A DNA stretch of 64,000 nt from Anabaena azotica FACHB-119 (GCF_014697625.1 NZ_JACJSG010000013.1:112586-176585); one strand, 5' to 3'; shown: positions 7,602 through 16,140, numbered from the stretch's first letter. Made by a program: numbers and translations. The notes: generated from the letters alone by a model not told the origin.

Positions 7602-9500
7602 ATGGAAAATTTTGGGAACAAGGCATTGAGAAAAAGGCAATCACCAAAGCGCGTCGCTTGGACTGGTGCGTTAGCAGCCAGTTTGATTATGTTACCAACA
7701 ATGTTTGGTGGTAATCCTGTCCTAGCGCAGAAACCAGAGCGCGAGTCTCTGTCATATGGGGAGTTGATTCAAAAGGTCAATCAAGACCAAGTTAAAAAGG
7801 TAGAATTAGACGAAACCGAACAGATAGCTAAAGTCTATTTAAAAAGTCAAAAGCCAGACGCACCACCCATATCGGTGAGGTTGTTGGAGCAGAACAGCGA
7901 GTTGATTAATAAGCTTAAAGAAAAAAATGTTGACTTTGGTGAAGTGTCTTCTGCCAATAGTAGAGCAGCAGTAGGTTTATTAATTAACCTGATGTGGATT
8001 TTGCCACTGGTAGCGTTAATGCTATTATTCCTCCGCCGTTCTACTAATGCTTCTAGCCAAGCCATGAATTTTGGCAAGTCGAGAGCGCGTTTCCAAATGG
8101 AAGCGAAAACTGGGGTGAAGTTTGACGATGTAGCGGGGATCGAAGAAGCGAAGGAAGAATTACAAGAAGTTGTCACATTCCTCAAGCAGCCAGAAAGATT
8201 TACGGCTGTGGGTGCGCGTATTCCTAAAGGTGTGCTGTTGGTAGGGCCTCCAGGGACTGGTAAAACTTTACTAGCAAAAGCGATCGCCGGGGAAGCGGCT
8301 GTTCCTTTCTTCAGTATTTCCGGTTCGGAATTTGTAGAAATGTTTGTCGGTGTAGGTGCTTCCCGCGTCCGTGACTTATTTAAAAAAGCTAAGGACAATG
8401 CACCTTGCTTAATATTTATCGATGAAATCGACGCAGTTGGGAGACAACGGGGTGCGGGTATCGGTGGCGGTAACGATGAAAGAGAACAAACCCTCAACCA
8501 ATTACTCACCGAAATGGATGGTTTTGAAGGTAACACTGGCATCATTATTATCGCTGCTACCAACCGTCCTGATGTATTAGACGCAGCCTTGTTACGTCCA
8601 GGTCGTTTTGATAGACAAGTAATAGTTGATGCACCAGACTTGAAAGGACGCTTAGAAATTCTGCAAGTCCATGCACGGAATAAGAAGGTTGATCCTAGCG
8701 TATCATTGGAGGCGATCGCCCGCCGCACCCCCGGCTTCACAGGTGCAGACTTAGCCAACCTCCTCAACGAAGCCGCCATTCTCACAGCCCGCAGACGCAA
8801 AGAAGCAATTACAATTTTAGAAATTGATGATGCGGTAGACAGAGTAGTGGCGGGGATGGAAGGAACACCCCTAGTAGACAGCAAGAGTAAGCGCTTAATT
8901 GCGTATCACGAAGTTGGACATGGTTTAATTGGGACTTTATTAAAAGACCATGACCCAGTACAGAAAGTTACCCTCATTCCCAGAGGACAAGCCCAAGGTT
9001 TAACTTGGTTTACCCCCAACGAAGAACAAGGTTTAATTTCTCGTTCCCAACTCAAAGCCAGAATTACATCTACTTTAGGGGGTCGCGCTGCTGAGGAAAT
9101 TGTCTTTGGTAAGCCGGAAGTCACCACAGGTGCAGGTGATGACCTCCAAAAAGTCACATCAATGGCTCGGCAAATGGTAACACGCTTTGGGATGTCTGAA
9201 TTAGGCCCCTTGTCCTTAGAAAATCAAGGCGGTGAGGTCTTCTTGGGACGCGACTGGATGAATAAATCAGACTATTCTGAAGAAATTGCCGCCAAGATAG
9301 ATGCTCAAGTCCGCGAAATCATCAATAGTTGCTATCAAACCGCCAAACAATTGCTAGAAACTAACCGTGTAGTTATGGAAAGGCTGGTAGATTTATTGAC
9401 AGAACAAGAAACTATTGAGGGTGAGTTGTTCCGTAAAATTGTTGCTGAAAGTCAAAATCAAGTGACTGACGAACAATTGACAATGGTTAATAGTCAGTAG
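7602..9500 (+). CDS. ftsH: ATP-dependent zinc metalloprotease FtsH
   Basis: Membrane-anchored hexameric AAA protease that degrades damaged membrane proteins, in cyanobacteria including photosystem II D1. The 632 residues include an N-terminal hydrophobic segment ([14 protein letters not shown]) and a lumenal/periplasmic domain, then a second helix ([20 protein letters not shown]). The AAA module follows with Walker A GPPGTGKT (215-222), Walker [10 protein letters not shown] and the second region of homology ending RPGRFDRQ. The zinc motif HEVGH is at 436-440. The length and all catalytic residues are normal for the family. ATG at 7602 follows a weak AAAGG. It is monocistronic, with repeats upstream that may have replaced part of the promoter region. 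Confidence 0.97.
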   Translation: MENFGNKALRKRQSPKRVAWTGALAASLIMLPTMFGGNPVLAQKPERESLSYGELIQKVNQDQVKKVELDETEQIAKVYLKSQKPDAPPISVRLLEQNSELINKLKEKNVDFGEVSSANSRAAVGLLINLMWILPLVALMLLFLRRSTNASSQAMNFGKSRARFQMEAKTGVKFDDVAGIEEAKEELQEVVTFLKQPERFTAVGARIPKGVLLVGPPGTGKTLLAKAIAGEAAVPFFSISGSEFVEMFVGVGASRVRDLFKKAKDNAPCLIFIDEIDAVGRQRGAGIGGGNDEREQTLNQLLTEMDGFEGNTGIIIIAATNRPDVLDAALLRPGRFDRQVIVDAPDLKGRLEILQVHARNKKVDPSVSLEAIARRTPGFTGADLANLLNEAAILTARRRKEAITILEIDDAVDRVVAGMEGTPLVDSKSKRLIAYHEVGHGLIGTLLKDHDPVQKVTLIPRGQAQGLTWFTPNEEQGLISRSQLKARITSTLGGRAAEEIVFGKPEVTTGAGDDLQKVTSMARQMVTRFGMSELGPLSLENQGGEVFLGRDWMNKSDYSEEIAAKIDAQVREIINSCYQTAKQLLETNRVVMERLVDLLTEQETIEGELFRKIVAESQNQVTDEQLTMVNSQ

Positions 9501-9728
9501 TGAGTTGACAGTTGAGAGCCAACACAAAAGATAGATGTGCGACTTAGTTGCATGACTTCATAAGAAAAAGCCAGAGATTAACTTCTCTGGCTTGTTACAG
9601 ACACAACAAAAATCACCTGAAGATTAACTTCGGTAATAGCCTATTACGGTGTGGCGCAAGGTATAAACCTCATTGAGAATCAGCAAATAGTCCACAGTAT
9701 GAGTAATTTTCTGTGTTGACTTTGTTAA

Positions 9729-9989
9729 CTAGATTCTGCCTAGATTATGCAATCCTAAAACGAGTCCTGCACCTAAAATATGACCGAAAGCGGTAGTTGC
9801 TAGTAAAGCAGGTACACCAAAACCACCAAAGAATTTGGCTGAAGGTAAGGCTGGATCTGAACTAGGATACTTGATGGTCAGCTTGCCAAAGATAATGGCG
9901 ATGATGTTGGCAATAATGAAAATAATGCCTACTGTAGGACTCCATTCCAGGGGTGTGGTTGCAGCAGCGAGTAAGGTTGAAGTTAACAC
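9729..9989 (-). CDS. psaK: Photosystem I reaction centre subunit PsaK
   Basis: Small peripheral antenna-binding subunit of photosystem I with two thylakoid membrane helices. It has about 86 residues. Helix one is VGIIFIIANIIAIIFGKLTI, the stromal loop carries KYPSSDPALPSAKFFGGFG, and helix two ends HILGAGLVLGLHNLGRI, a very characteristic PsaK C-terminus. GTG at 9989 (MLTSTLLAAATT) is preferred because it gives the usual PsaK N-terminus and has AGGAG eight bases upstream; a TTG one codon earlier is the alternative. It is monocistronic and convergent with ftsH. Confidence 0.93.
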   Translation of the reverse strand: MLTSTLLAAATTPLEWSPTVGIIFIIANIIAIIFGKLTIKYPSSDPALPSAKFFGGFGVPALLATTAFGHILGAGLVLGLHNLGRI

Positions 9990-10205
9990 CAAATTAGCTC
10001 CTGAAATTTATTCATGATTGAAAATATAATGGGGAAATTTCTCAACTAAATTCAAGAGAAATCCCGTTTTTGCATTATTATTTAACATTCCTTCTCATTG
10101 CTTAATAGATAGAGATTATGGAAATTGATAAATCGTAATATTAAGTCCGGCTAATTACTTACGATATGCTTGGTTTAGTTGGTAATAGGTAATTGTAAAA
10201 AGAAT

Positions 10206-10572
10206 AGGACTTACGCAAGTGTCATACTCAAACTAACTGTAACCTGAGTTCGAAGAACCTCACCCTCCCAACCTCCCTCTCCTCGTAGGAGAGGGAGGAG
10301 AAACGAAAAAATACCTCACCCGCAACCCCTCTCCTCGTAGGAGCGAAAAGTCTGTAGCTTGCTTCTCTAACGAGACGCTACGCGAACCCGTAGGGTGCGC
10401 GGGCTTGCGGCGTTCAGAACTTTTCAAGACAGAGGGGTTGGGGGAGAGGTCAAAACAACGCTGGTCGAACTCACGTTAACTGTAGGGTGCGTCAGCCCCA
10501 ATAATTTCGTACAAATTCAAGGATTTTCCACATCTGACGCACCCTACCCCAAGTGCCAGTTGCGTAAGTCCT
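10206..10572. mobile_element. Type A element (reverse orientation) carrying another element
   Basis: Ends AGGACTTACGCAAGTGTCAT and GCCAGTTGCGTAAGTCCT. The outer pieces together match the 122-124 bp copies at 4899 and 44284 in reverse orientation; the extra length is the inserted element at 10241-10477. Confidence 0.75.
10241..10477. mobile_element. AACSTGAGTTCGA inverted-repeat element (type D) with 6-bp duplication
   Basis: The left end AACCTGAGTTCGA pairs with the right end TCGAACTCACGTT. AACTGT lies directly outside both ends. The interior contains CCTCTCCTCGTAGGAGAGG palindromes and a further GAGACGCTACGCGAACCC insertion. A second copy lies at 45886-46099. Confidence 0.75.
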
Positions 10573-10573
10573 T

Positions 10574-10765
10574 AAGAAAATAGAGTGATAAATATTACCA
10601 CTTCAAAGAGTCTGAATAGAGGAGACATTTGTTAACTGATACTACTTGCTATTACCGTTATTACCATGACCGTTACTAGCAAGTACTTTTTCAGCAAGCT
10701 TTTCTGAGACTTCTTGCAGGTGGTCGTAAGCCCAATCGAAGGAACCAACGCCGAGGGTAAGCGAT
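10574..10765 (-). pseudogene. Fragment: duplicated 3' end of the EF-G-like gene
   Basis: About 190 bases align, with scattered differences, to 13934-14129. That stretch is the last 40 or so codons and the downstream flank of the EF-G-like gene at 14006. The duplicated piece includes the stop codon (10642-10644) and the ACTCTTTCAGAATAG-like downstream bases. It has no start and codes for nothing by itself. With the intact copy it forms a direct repeat around the antitoxin/Uma2/mCpol block. Confidence 0.85.
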
Positions 10766-10770
10766 AAAAT

Positions 10771-10795
10771 AATGTATAATGTAATGTATACATTA
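10771..10795 (+). promoter_or_regulatory. Likely autoregulatory operator of the antitoxin gene
   Basis: TAATGTATACATTA (10782-10795) is a perfect 14-base palindrome, preceded by further AATGTA half-sites from 10771, and TATAAT occurs at 10775-10780. It lies 14 bases upstream of the antitoxin start, where ribbon-helix-helix antitoxins usually bind. The role is inferred from position. Confidence 0.55.
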
Positions 10796-10808
10796 TCTTA
10801 CTGAAACA

Positions 10809-11066
10809 TTGTCAAGTAAAATTCGTAAGCAAATATATATTGAGCCGCGTCAAGAGAACCTACTAAAAGCGATCGCACAACAAACGGGTGTCAGTGAAGC
10901 AGAAATTATCCGCCAAGCAATTGACTTACATCTAAGCGAAATAACTGTAACTCAAACAAATCTCGCGGCTTGGGAAGCGGAAATGAAATTTATTGAAGAG
11001 ATAAAAACTCGACCTGTTCAACCAGGAGGAAGAGATTGGCAGCGTGCAGACCTCTATGAACGGTAG
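10809..11066 (+). CDS. Ribbon-helix-helix (CopG-type) antitoxin
   Basis: 85 residues. The N-terminus is a short strand (KQIYIEPRQENLL) followed by two helices (LKAIAQQTGVSEAEIIRQAIDLHL), the usual ribbon-helix-helix DNA-binding dimer. The C-terminal part (WEAEMKFIEEI) would wrap the toxin. The only in-frame start is TTG at 10809, behind the palindromic operator. The end overlaps the start of a vapC-like gene by eleven bases, the usual antitoxin-toxin coupling. The toxin is broken, so this antitoxin appears orphaned in function. Confidence 0.8.
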   Translation: MSSKIRKQIYIEPRQENLLKAIAQQTGVSEAEIIRQAIDLHLSEITVTQTNLAAWEAEMKFIEEIKTRPVQPGGRDWQRADLYER

Positions 11067-11396
11067 AGTTTTACTCGATACTAATATTCTAGTTTATATT
11101 TACGACCCATTGGATGCAGCGAAACAAGCACAGGCGATCGCAATTACTGACCGCTTAATTCGTTCTGGGAAAGCTGTAATTAGTACCCAGATAATGGGAT
11201 AATTTTTTATGGCGACAACTCGTAATCGTAGGTTGCTGTTAACTCCTGCTGAAGCACTAGAGAGAATGCGTACCTATTTAGCGGCTTGTCATGTTGTTGA
11301 TATTACACGGCTGATTACTTTAGAAGCAATTCGTGGTGTAGAGATTCATAATTTTCAATTTTGGGATGCACAAATCTGGGCAACAGCCAGTAGTGG
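11056..11396 (+). pseudogene. vapC-like PIN-domain toxin, inactivated
   Basis: The frame opens MNGRVLLDTNILVYIYDPLD with the first PIN aspartate. At 11200-11202 a TAA replaces the glutamate codon expected in the GEFF motif (sequence reads QIMG-stop-FF). The frame continues without further stops through LLTPAEALERM to HNFQFWDAQIWATA, containing the next conserved aspartate. There it runs into inserted repeat DNA at 11397 and the last PIN residues are lost. Thus there are two independent lesions: loss of a catalytic glutamate by a nonsense change, and 3' truncation. VapC toxins are RNases; this copy should be inactive. It overlaps the antitoxin gene upstream. Confidence 0.85.
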
Positions 11397-11621
11397 CGCG
11401 ACCGGACTAAAATGTTGCATTAGATGGGGAAAAATCGAACGCAGATGCACGCAGATGCACGCAGATGAACAAGATGATAGATTGTTGGCTAATGCACAAA
11501 ATTAGTCCGGTCATGCCAGTAGTAGCGTGGCAAGGCTAAAATAGTGCAATAAGTTTCCTCTCTAACCTCTGTGTCTCTGTGCCTCTGTGGTTAATTAATG
11601 CAACATTTTAAGCTTGCCACG
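11397..11621. mobile_element. Two related inverted-repeat elements side by side in the vapC remnant
   Basis: The first (11397-11515) has ends CGCGACCGGACTAAAATGTT and ACAAAATTAGTCCGGTCATG. The second (11526-11621) has ends CGTGGCAAGGCTAAAATAG and CATTTTAAGCTTGCCACG. CCAGTAG occurs before, between and after them (11387, 11516, 11622), consistent with successive insertions into one target with 7-9 base duplications. The first contains an ACGCAGATGC triplicate also present near 54960. Confidence 0.7.
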
Positions 11622-11685
11622 CCAGTAGGGTGTGTTAGGCGAAGCCGTAACGCACCTTGTTATCTAACGCTACATTAAGTGCTTA

Positions 11686-12333
11686 TCAGATGTTTTTTGT
11701 ATCTCTTACCCAATTACGAAATGCCCTTAGTGCTGCGCTTCTCCCTATAGTGCGGCTTTGCTCAACAAATGTAGGAATTGCTTCAATAATTGGCAAGTTA
11801 GGAAAATTTGGGCTAATGTCAGATTCGACATATTTATCATCTTGAAAGACGTTAATTTGTAACTTCCCTGCTTCATATCGCCATAATTCAGGAACCTGTA
11901 ATGCTTCATAAGCATCAAGTTGAGTTTTAGAGGTAACATCAACTTCAATAACTAGATCAGGTGGAGGATCAACTTTTAAATCAATTCGCTCTTTACCTAT
12001 CATCTGAGCATGATTTTGAATATAGAAAGAGTCATCAGGTTCTACACCAAAATTCATATCTTCACGTTTAAAGGTGGTTGAACCAAAGGATTCACTATCA
12101 ATTTCTAACTCTTCTAGAAGAATTTTTACCAAGTCCCCAATTATGACTTTGGCTACCTCATGCTTAGGTAAAGGCATTCTCATCTCCAACGTTCCCTGAC
12201 TGTAAGCCAACCGAGTTGCACGATGGTCGCCTAGTTCAGTAAGAATTGCTTCAAATTCTTGCCAGTTAATATTGTGCAGTATGACTCTATGCCCCGGCGG
12301 TACAGTTAATTGTCTTAATTGAAGTGTTACCAT
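11686..12333 (-). CDS. Uma2-family (DUF820) putative endonuclease
   Basis: 215 residues with the PD-(D/E)XK-like Uma2 fold that is greatly expanded in cyanobacteria. Recognisable points are the N-terminal SQGTLEMRMPLPKHE segment with its conserved glutamate and histidine, FGSTTFKRED, the PDxxI motif (GVEPDDSFYI), and the catalytic-type strand PPDLVIEVDVTS followed by KTQLDAYEALQVPELWRYE. Function in the cell is not established for the family; many are thought to be associated with mobile DNA. It lies in the accessory block between EF-G fragments, divergent from the mCpol operon. A second family member is at 37149. Confidence 0.88.
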   Translation of the reverse strand: MVTLQLRQLTVPPGHRVILHNINWQEFEAILTELGDHRATRLAYSQGTLEMRMPLPKHEVAKVIIGDLVKILLEELEIDSESFGSTTFKREDMNFGVEPDDSFYIQNHAQMIGKERIDLKVDPPPDLVIEVDVTSKTQLDAYEALQVPELWRYEAGKLQINVFQDDKYVESDISPNFPNLPIIEAIPTFVEQSRTIGRSAALRAFRNWVRDTKNI

Positions 12334-12429
12334 AATTAATTACTTCAATTGGTATTATGAGTTTGGGATTGTTACAACCAATATAAAACTATTCTTATAG
12401 CTAAAATTTAGTTTCTTTAAGGAAAATAA

Positions 12430-12816
12430 ATGCTGTATAATAAATCACTTGTTTGTTTAGGGGATGGGGACAATATAGGAGATGCTATTGAACTTTATTT
12501 ACTTTCTGGCAATTTAGATGCAGCCAAAAATTTTTCTTATCAAGTGGAAAATGCTATTACAAAAATAGCAGAGCTTGTTGAAGCTCAAATGGAAGCTTCT
12601 TTAGTTTATGTAGCTGGTGATGATATATGCTTTGAGGTATCACCAGAAAAGAATATAAGACAAAATTTAAATAATTATTCAAATTTATTTTTGCAAATTA
12701 CTGGAAAGACAATTTCATTTGGTGTGGGAACAAATTCATTAGAAGCATTAGTATGTCTCAGAAAAGCTAAGGTTTCAGGTAAAGGTTGTGTAGTCATTTT
12801 TGGAGGTATAGATTGA
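12430..12816 (+). CDS. Minimal CRISPR polymerase (mCpol) nucleotide cyclase, Panoptes OptS-like
   Basis: 128-residue stand-alone palm-domain nucleotidyl cyclase related to the Cas10 polymerase domain. The first metal-binding motif is GDGDNIGD (11-18). The second is the central VYVAGDDICFEV with GDD at 63-65. The late ISFGVG...EALVCLRKAK segment (95-113) matches the final part of the Cas10/GGDEF palm. It is too short to carry any other domain. From the literature as I remember it, mCpol proteins make a cyclic dinucleotide that holds a membrane effector inactive. AAGGA precedes the ATG by seven bases. The TGA overlaps the TTG of the next gene, so the two are translationally coupled. The gene is clearly AT-richer than the neighbouring core genes. 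Confidence 0.82.
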   Translation: MLYNKSLVCLGDGDNIGDAIELYLLSGNLDAAKNFSYQVENAITKIAELVEAQMEASLVYVAGDDICFEVSPEKNIRQNLNNYSNLFLQITGKTISFGVGTNSLEALVCLRKAKVSGKGCVVIFGGID

Positions 12817-13604
12817 AGAAATTATATATTTTTGTAACTACTGATAGACCAGATCAATATATAAATCCTATTGTACATTCCGTTGTAAGAGGTACAAATC
12901 ATATTATATTTGTTCAGATTGATGACTCTAGAACAAACCAAGTTCAACTTAATTTATTACGAACAAATGTCTATGATTTAATAAAAAATCTTGCAAGAGG
13001 GGAATATAAATATTATACTGGTAATTTAAAAGATACGGTTGTTAATTTAGATAATTATTATAGTATTAACGATATAGCTAAATTAAAAGCGCAATATGTT
13101 CATCTCTTAACAGATGATATTCAATGGGATATTGATAGGATTAAGTATCTTGATTTAAGAAAATACATATCTTTAATAAAAAAGAAAAATGCAAATAATA
13201 TAATAATTGATGTGACTTCAGTAAGTAAAAGTTATATTGGAGATATAATAGCCTGCTGTTTAATTGAGAATTTTGACAAGCTTTACAGTTTTGAATTACT
13301 AATAAAACCAAATTATGATGAGCCTTGGACAATATTATTTCATGACTTAGAAGAAGGAAAGCAATATAGATATTTAAATTTATTAGAAACGCCTATATTT
13401 CAAGCTAGTTGTCAAGATATTTTAATTCGTACAACTCCTTTGCTAATTTCAATCATTGGCACAGTTTTATTTGTAATCTTGACATTGGCTGCAAATTTCA
13501 TACTAGGTAATGCAAGTAATATTACGCAAGCTATTAGTGCTATTGGTACAGCTTTAGGTATAATTTCATTTTTCTTAATATACTTTCCAGTAAGAGGCAA
13601 ATAA
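12813..13604 (+). CDS. CARF-like sensor with C-terminal two-helix membrane effector (mCpol partner)
   Basis: 263 residues from the TTG at 12813, which has GGAGG six bases upstream and overlaps the mCpol stop (TTGA). The first 200 residues look like a Rossmann-type ligand-binding domain: strand KKLYIFVTTDRPDQY at the start, and near residue 150 IIIDVTSVSKSYIGDII, which resembles the CARF motif that contacts cyclic nucleotides. Residues 208-231 (TPLLISIIGTVLFVILTL...) and 241-260 (ISAIGTALGIISFFLIYF) are two membrane helices at the extreme C-terminus. The likely role is a membrane effector gated by the mCpol product. The CARF assignment is by motif only, and the partner class in published Panoptes systems may differ in detail. 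Confidence 0.75.
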   Translation: MKKLYIFVTTDRPDQYINPIVHSVVRGTNHIIFVQIDDSRTNQVQLNLLRTNVYDLIKNLARGEYKYYTGNLKDTVVNLDNYYSINDIAKLKAQYVHLLTDDIQWDIDRIKYLDLRKYISLIKKKNANNIIIDVTSVSKSYIGDIIACCLIENFDKLYSFELLIKPNYDEPWTILFHDLEEGKQYRYLNLLETPIFQASCQDILIRTTPLLISIIGTVLFVILTLAANFILGNASNITQAISAIGTALGIISFFLIYFPVRGK

Positions 13605-13641
13605 AAAGAGAATTATACTCTCTTCTTAGCTTAAAGTATAC

Positions 13642-13830
13642 CTAGAAATTGTTTCTTTTTAATTCTTGTATCAATAATTGGCAGCGTCTACTAGCTTCTT
13701 TCGCTTGTTGCATTAAAATTTTGCTTTGTTCACGATTGGTTTGACTAATCTCAGCCGCTTGCTGACTGAAATGTGCAGCTTGTTTACCTAATTCTAGAAT
13801 GCGATTTTTTAATTGTTCTACAGTTTTCAT
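13642..13830 (-). CDS. Small coiled-coil protein, function unknown
   Basis: 62 residues (MKTVEQLKNRILELGKQAAH...), almost entirely helical with heptad-like spacing and no membrane segment. GGAGG stands seven bases upstream of the ATG, which supports real translation. It converges on the mCpol operon and lies inside the block flanked by EF-G 3'-end copies. No family was recognised. Confidence 0.6.
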   Translation of the reverse strand: MKTVEQLKNRILELGKQAAHFSQQAAEISQTNREQSKILMQQAKEASRRCQLLIQELKRNNF

Positions 13831-13898
13831 TGTCCCTCCAATTCAATTATCAAGGCATCTATATTTTCGGCTTCTTCATAAATTTTATCTGCTCACAT

Positions 13899-13932
13899 TC
13901 CCAGTCCCCAGTCCCCAGTCCCCAGTCCCCAG
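13899..13932. repeat. Heptamer tandem repeat (CCCCAGT)
   Basis: About five copies of CCCCAGT immediately downstream of the EF-G-like gene's flank. It marks the inner edge of the direct-repeat-bounded accessory block. Confidence 0.85.
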
Positions 13933-14005
13933 AAAAGAAAATGGAGTGATAAATATTATTACCACTCCAAAAATTCTGAATAGAGGAGACATTTGTTAAC
14001 TGATA

Positions 14006-16090
14006 CTACTTGCTATTACCGTTATGACCATGACCGTTACTAGCAAGCACTTTTTCAGCAAGCTTTTCTGGGACTTCTTGCAGGTGGTCGTAAGCCCAGT
14101 GGAAGGAACCAACGCCGAGAGTGAGCGATCGCAGCTCTACAATAAAATTCTGCATCTCAGCTTGTGGTAGGTAAGCTGTGATATTATCCCAACCTTGCCA
14201 GTCTTGTCTGCCTTCGTAGCCTAAAATCTGCCCCCGTCTACCACTCAGCAATTGCAGCACCTTAGAAGTAAATTCGCTGGGTGTGGTCACTTCCACCCGC
14301 AAAATTGGCTCTAATAAGGTGGGTTGGGCTTGGGGTATCCCGGTTTGCATCGCCAAACGGGCGGCTTGTTTGAAGGCTTGTTCGGAACTATCGACGGTGT
14401 GATAGGAACCGTTGGTTAATGTCACCGCCACATCCACCACTGGGAAACCCAAAGGCCCATGTACTAGAAATTCCCGCACACCCATTTCTACACCTGGAAT
14501 GTACTGTCTGGGAACTACACCGCCAACGATGGTTTCCTTAAAGTTGAAGCCTTCGCCCCTGGGTAGGGGTTTGATATCGAGGAACACATCACCAAACTGT
14601 CCATGTCCACCGCTTTGATGTTTGTAACGTCCATGCACTGAGGTGACTGGTTTACGGATGGTTTCTTTATAAGGTACTTGTGGCATATGGGTAGACATTG
14701 GCAAGTTATACTTGCGGCGTAGTCTATCCAGGGCGACTTGCAAATGTATTTCCCCTTGTCCCCACAAAATCACTTCGTGGGTATCACCATGCTGTTCCCA
14801 AGCCAGAGAAGGGTCTTCTTCTAATAACTTGGTGATAGCGCCACTGAGTTTGACTTCATCGTTGCGCTTTTCGGGGGTGATAGCTAGGGCGTAAACTGGT
14901 TCTAACTGTTCAGCTTTGGCTAATTGCGCCGGACGTTCGGTGGAGATGGTATCGCCAGTTTTAACTCCTTCTAAACGGCTGAGGGCGACAATTTCCCCCG
15001 CAACGGCTTCATTTAACGACTGCTGCTGCTGTCCCATGAGGCGATAAATACCACCAGTGCGAACACCGTTGAGGACGATACCATCGGTTAATTTGCCTTG
15101 CCATACCCGCACTAGGGAGAGTTTACCACCTTGGGGCGTGTAAAAGGTTTTCAATACTTGGGCTATGGGTGTATTGCTGGCTTTACCTTTGAGGCGACGG
15201 GCGGCTGTGGTTTCGGGTTCGGGAGACTCGCGCAGTAAAGCTTCTAATAAAGGTCTGACACCATAATCTTGTTCAGCTACACCAAAGAAGACGGGAACTA
15301 CTAAATCAGCCCCTAATTCCATTTTTAAATCTTTGAGGATTTCTTCTTGGGGTGGTTCAATATCTTCTAATAGTTCTTCCAATAAGTGGTCATCAAAATT
15401 TGCTAAAGCTTCGAGCATTTCTGCTCTGGCGGTATGTTCTTCTTGTTTAAGATGTTCTGGGAAGGGAATAGGATCAGCAGGTGCGCCGGGATGATATTGA
15501 TAAGCTTGTTCACTCACCATATCGATAAAGCCGGTGAGTTGTTCCCCTCCGAAGTTTGGATCGGCGGAAGCCGCCGCTCCAACTTCTCTTTGCATGATGG
15601 GGTATTGATGCGCTACTAATGGACGGCTAGAAACTGCTTTGAGGGCGTGTAATGTTTCGAGGACATGAATGTTTGCTCGATCCATTTTATTCACAAAGAC
15701 AAGATGGGGAATTTCCCAGTCGTCTAGGAATTTAAATAGAGGAGCGAGGGTGAGGACGCGATCGCGTATTGGTTCGCAAACTACAATTGCCGCATCAACA
15801 CCCATTAAAGCATTATATGTTTCTTGAGCAAACTCAACGCTACCTGGGCAATCTATAAAGGTAAAACGAATATCATTATACTCGGCGCAAGCGGTACTAA
15901 TTTCTACGCTCATGTGGCGATCGCGTGATTCTGTCGCACTATCCCCAACTGTGTTACTATCCTTAACGCTGCCTTTGCGAGTAATCGCTCCTGTAACAAA
16001 TAATAAGCTTTCTAGTAATGTTGTTTTTCCACTTAAATAAGGGCCGACAATGGCAACATTCCGCGAACCTAATCTGACTTTTTCGCTCAT
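14006..16090 (-). CDS. EF-G-like translational GTPase (second EF-G family)
   Basis: 694 residues with the full five-domain EF-G layout. The G domain has VAIVGPYLSGKTTLLESLL (P loop), a switch II region FIDCPGSVEF where canonical EF-G has DTPGH, and the NKMD motif VFVNKMDRAN. Domain II (QGGKLSLVRVWQGKL), domain III and the domain IV segment GGVVPRQYIPGVEMGVREF follow. The deviating P loop and switch II indicate the EF-G-2-like paralogue common in cyanobacteria rather than the ribosomal fusA of the str operon. GGAGG is placed five bases before the ATG. The C-terminus is Gly/Asn/His-rich (NGHGHNGNSK). Its 3' end is duplicated at 10574. Its cellular role is unproven. Confidence 0.9.
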   Translation of the reverse strand: MSEKVRLGSRNVAIVGPYLSGKTTLLESLLFVTGAITRKGSVKDSNTVGDSATESRDRHMSVEISTACAEYNDIRFTFIDCPGSVEFAQETYNALMGVDAAIVVCEPIRDRVLTLAPLFKFLDDWEIPHLVFVNKMDRANIHVLETLHALKAVSSRPLVAHQYPIMQREVGAAASADPNFGGEQLTGFIDMVSEQAYQYHPGAPADPIPFPEHLKQEEHTARAEMLEALANFDDHLLEELLEDIEPPQEEILKDLKMELGADLVVPVFFGVAEQDYGVRPLLEALLRESPEPETTAARRLKGKASNTPIAQVLKTFYTPQGGKLSLVRVWQGKLTDGIVLNGVRTGGIYRLMGQQQQSLNEAVAGEIVALSRLEGVKTGDTISTERPAQLAKAEQLEPVYALAITPEKRNDEVKLSGAITKLLEEDPSLAWEQHGDTHEVILWGQGEIHLQVALDRLRRKYNLPMSTHMPQVPYKETIRKPVTSVHGRYKHQSGGHGQFGDVFLDIKPLPRGEGFNFKETIVGGVVPRQYIPGVEMGVREFLVHGPLGFPVVDVAVTLTNGSYHTVDSSEQAFKQAARLAMQTGIPQAQPTLLEPILRVEVTTPSEFTSKVLQLLSGRRGQILGYEGRQDWQGWDNITAYLPQAEMQNFIVELRSLTLGVGSFHWAYDHLQEVPEKLAEKVLASNGHGHNGNSK

Positions 16091-16140
16091 AAAACCTCCC
16101 TTGCGGTAAGCTTATCTACCGCATTGCCCTGTTTATTACG

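Larger units (their letters stand above)
9990..10808. other. Intergenic region with nested elements and an EF-G-like fragment
   Basis: It holds the psaK upstream region, a type A element (10206-10572) that itself contains an AACSTGAGTTCGA element (10241-10477), a decayed copy of the 3' end of the EF-G-like gene (10574-10765), and the antitoxin operator. Confidence 0.7.

Noticed and set aside
7847..8884. 345-residue frame antisense to ftsH
   Set aside because: Ser/Pro-rich translation with no family features, entirely opposite a highly conserved gene.
10642..10765. Functional small protein from the EF-G-like 3' copy
   Set aside because: No start codon or ribosome site; explained by duplication of the gene end.
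12430..12816. GGDEF diguanylate cyclase
   Set aside because: There is no GG(D/E)EF motif or I site, the protein is shorter than a GGDEF domain, and the GDGD/AGDD motifs and membrane-effector partner fit mCpol.
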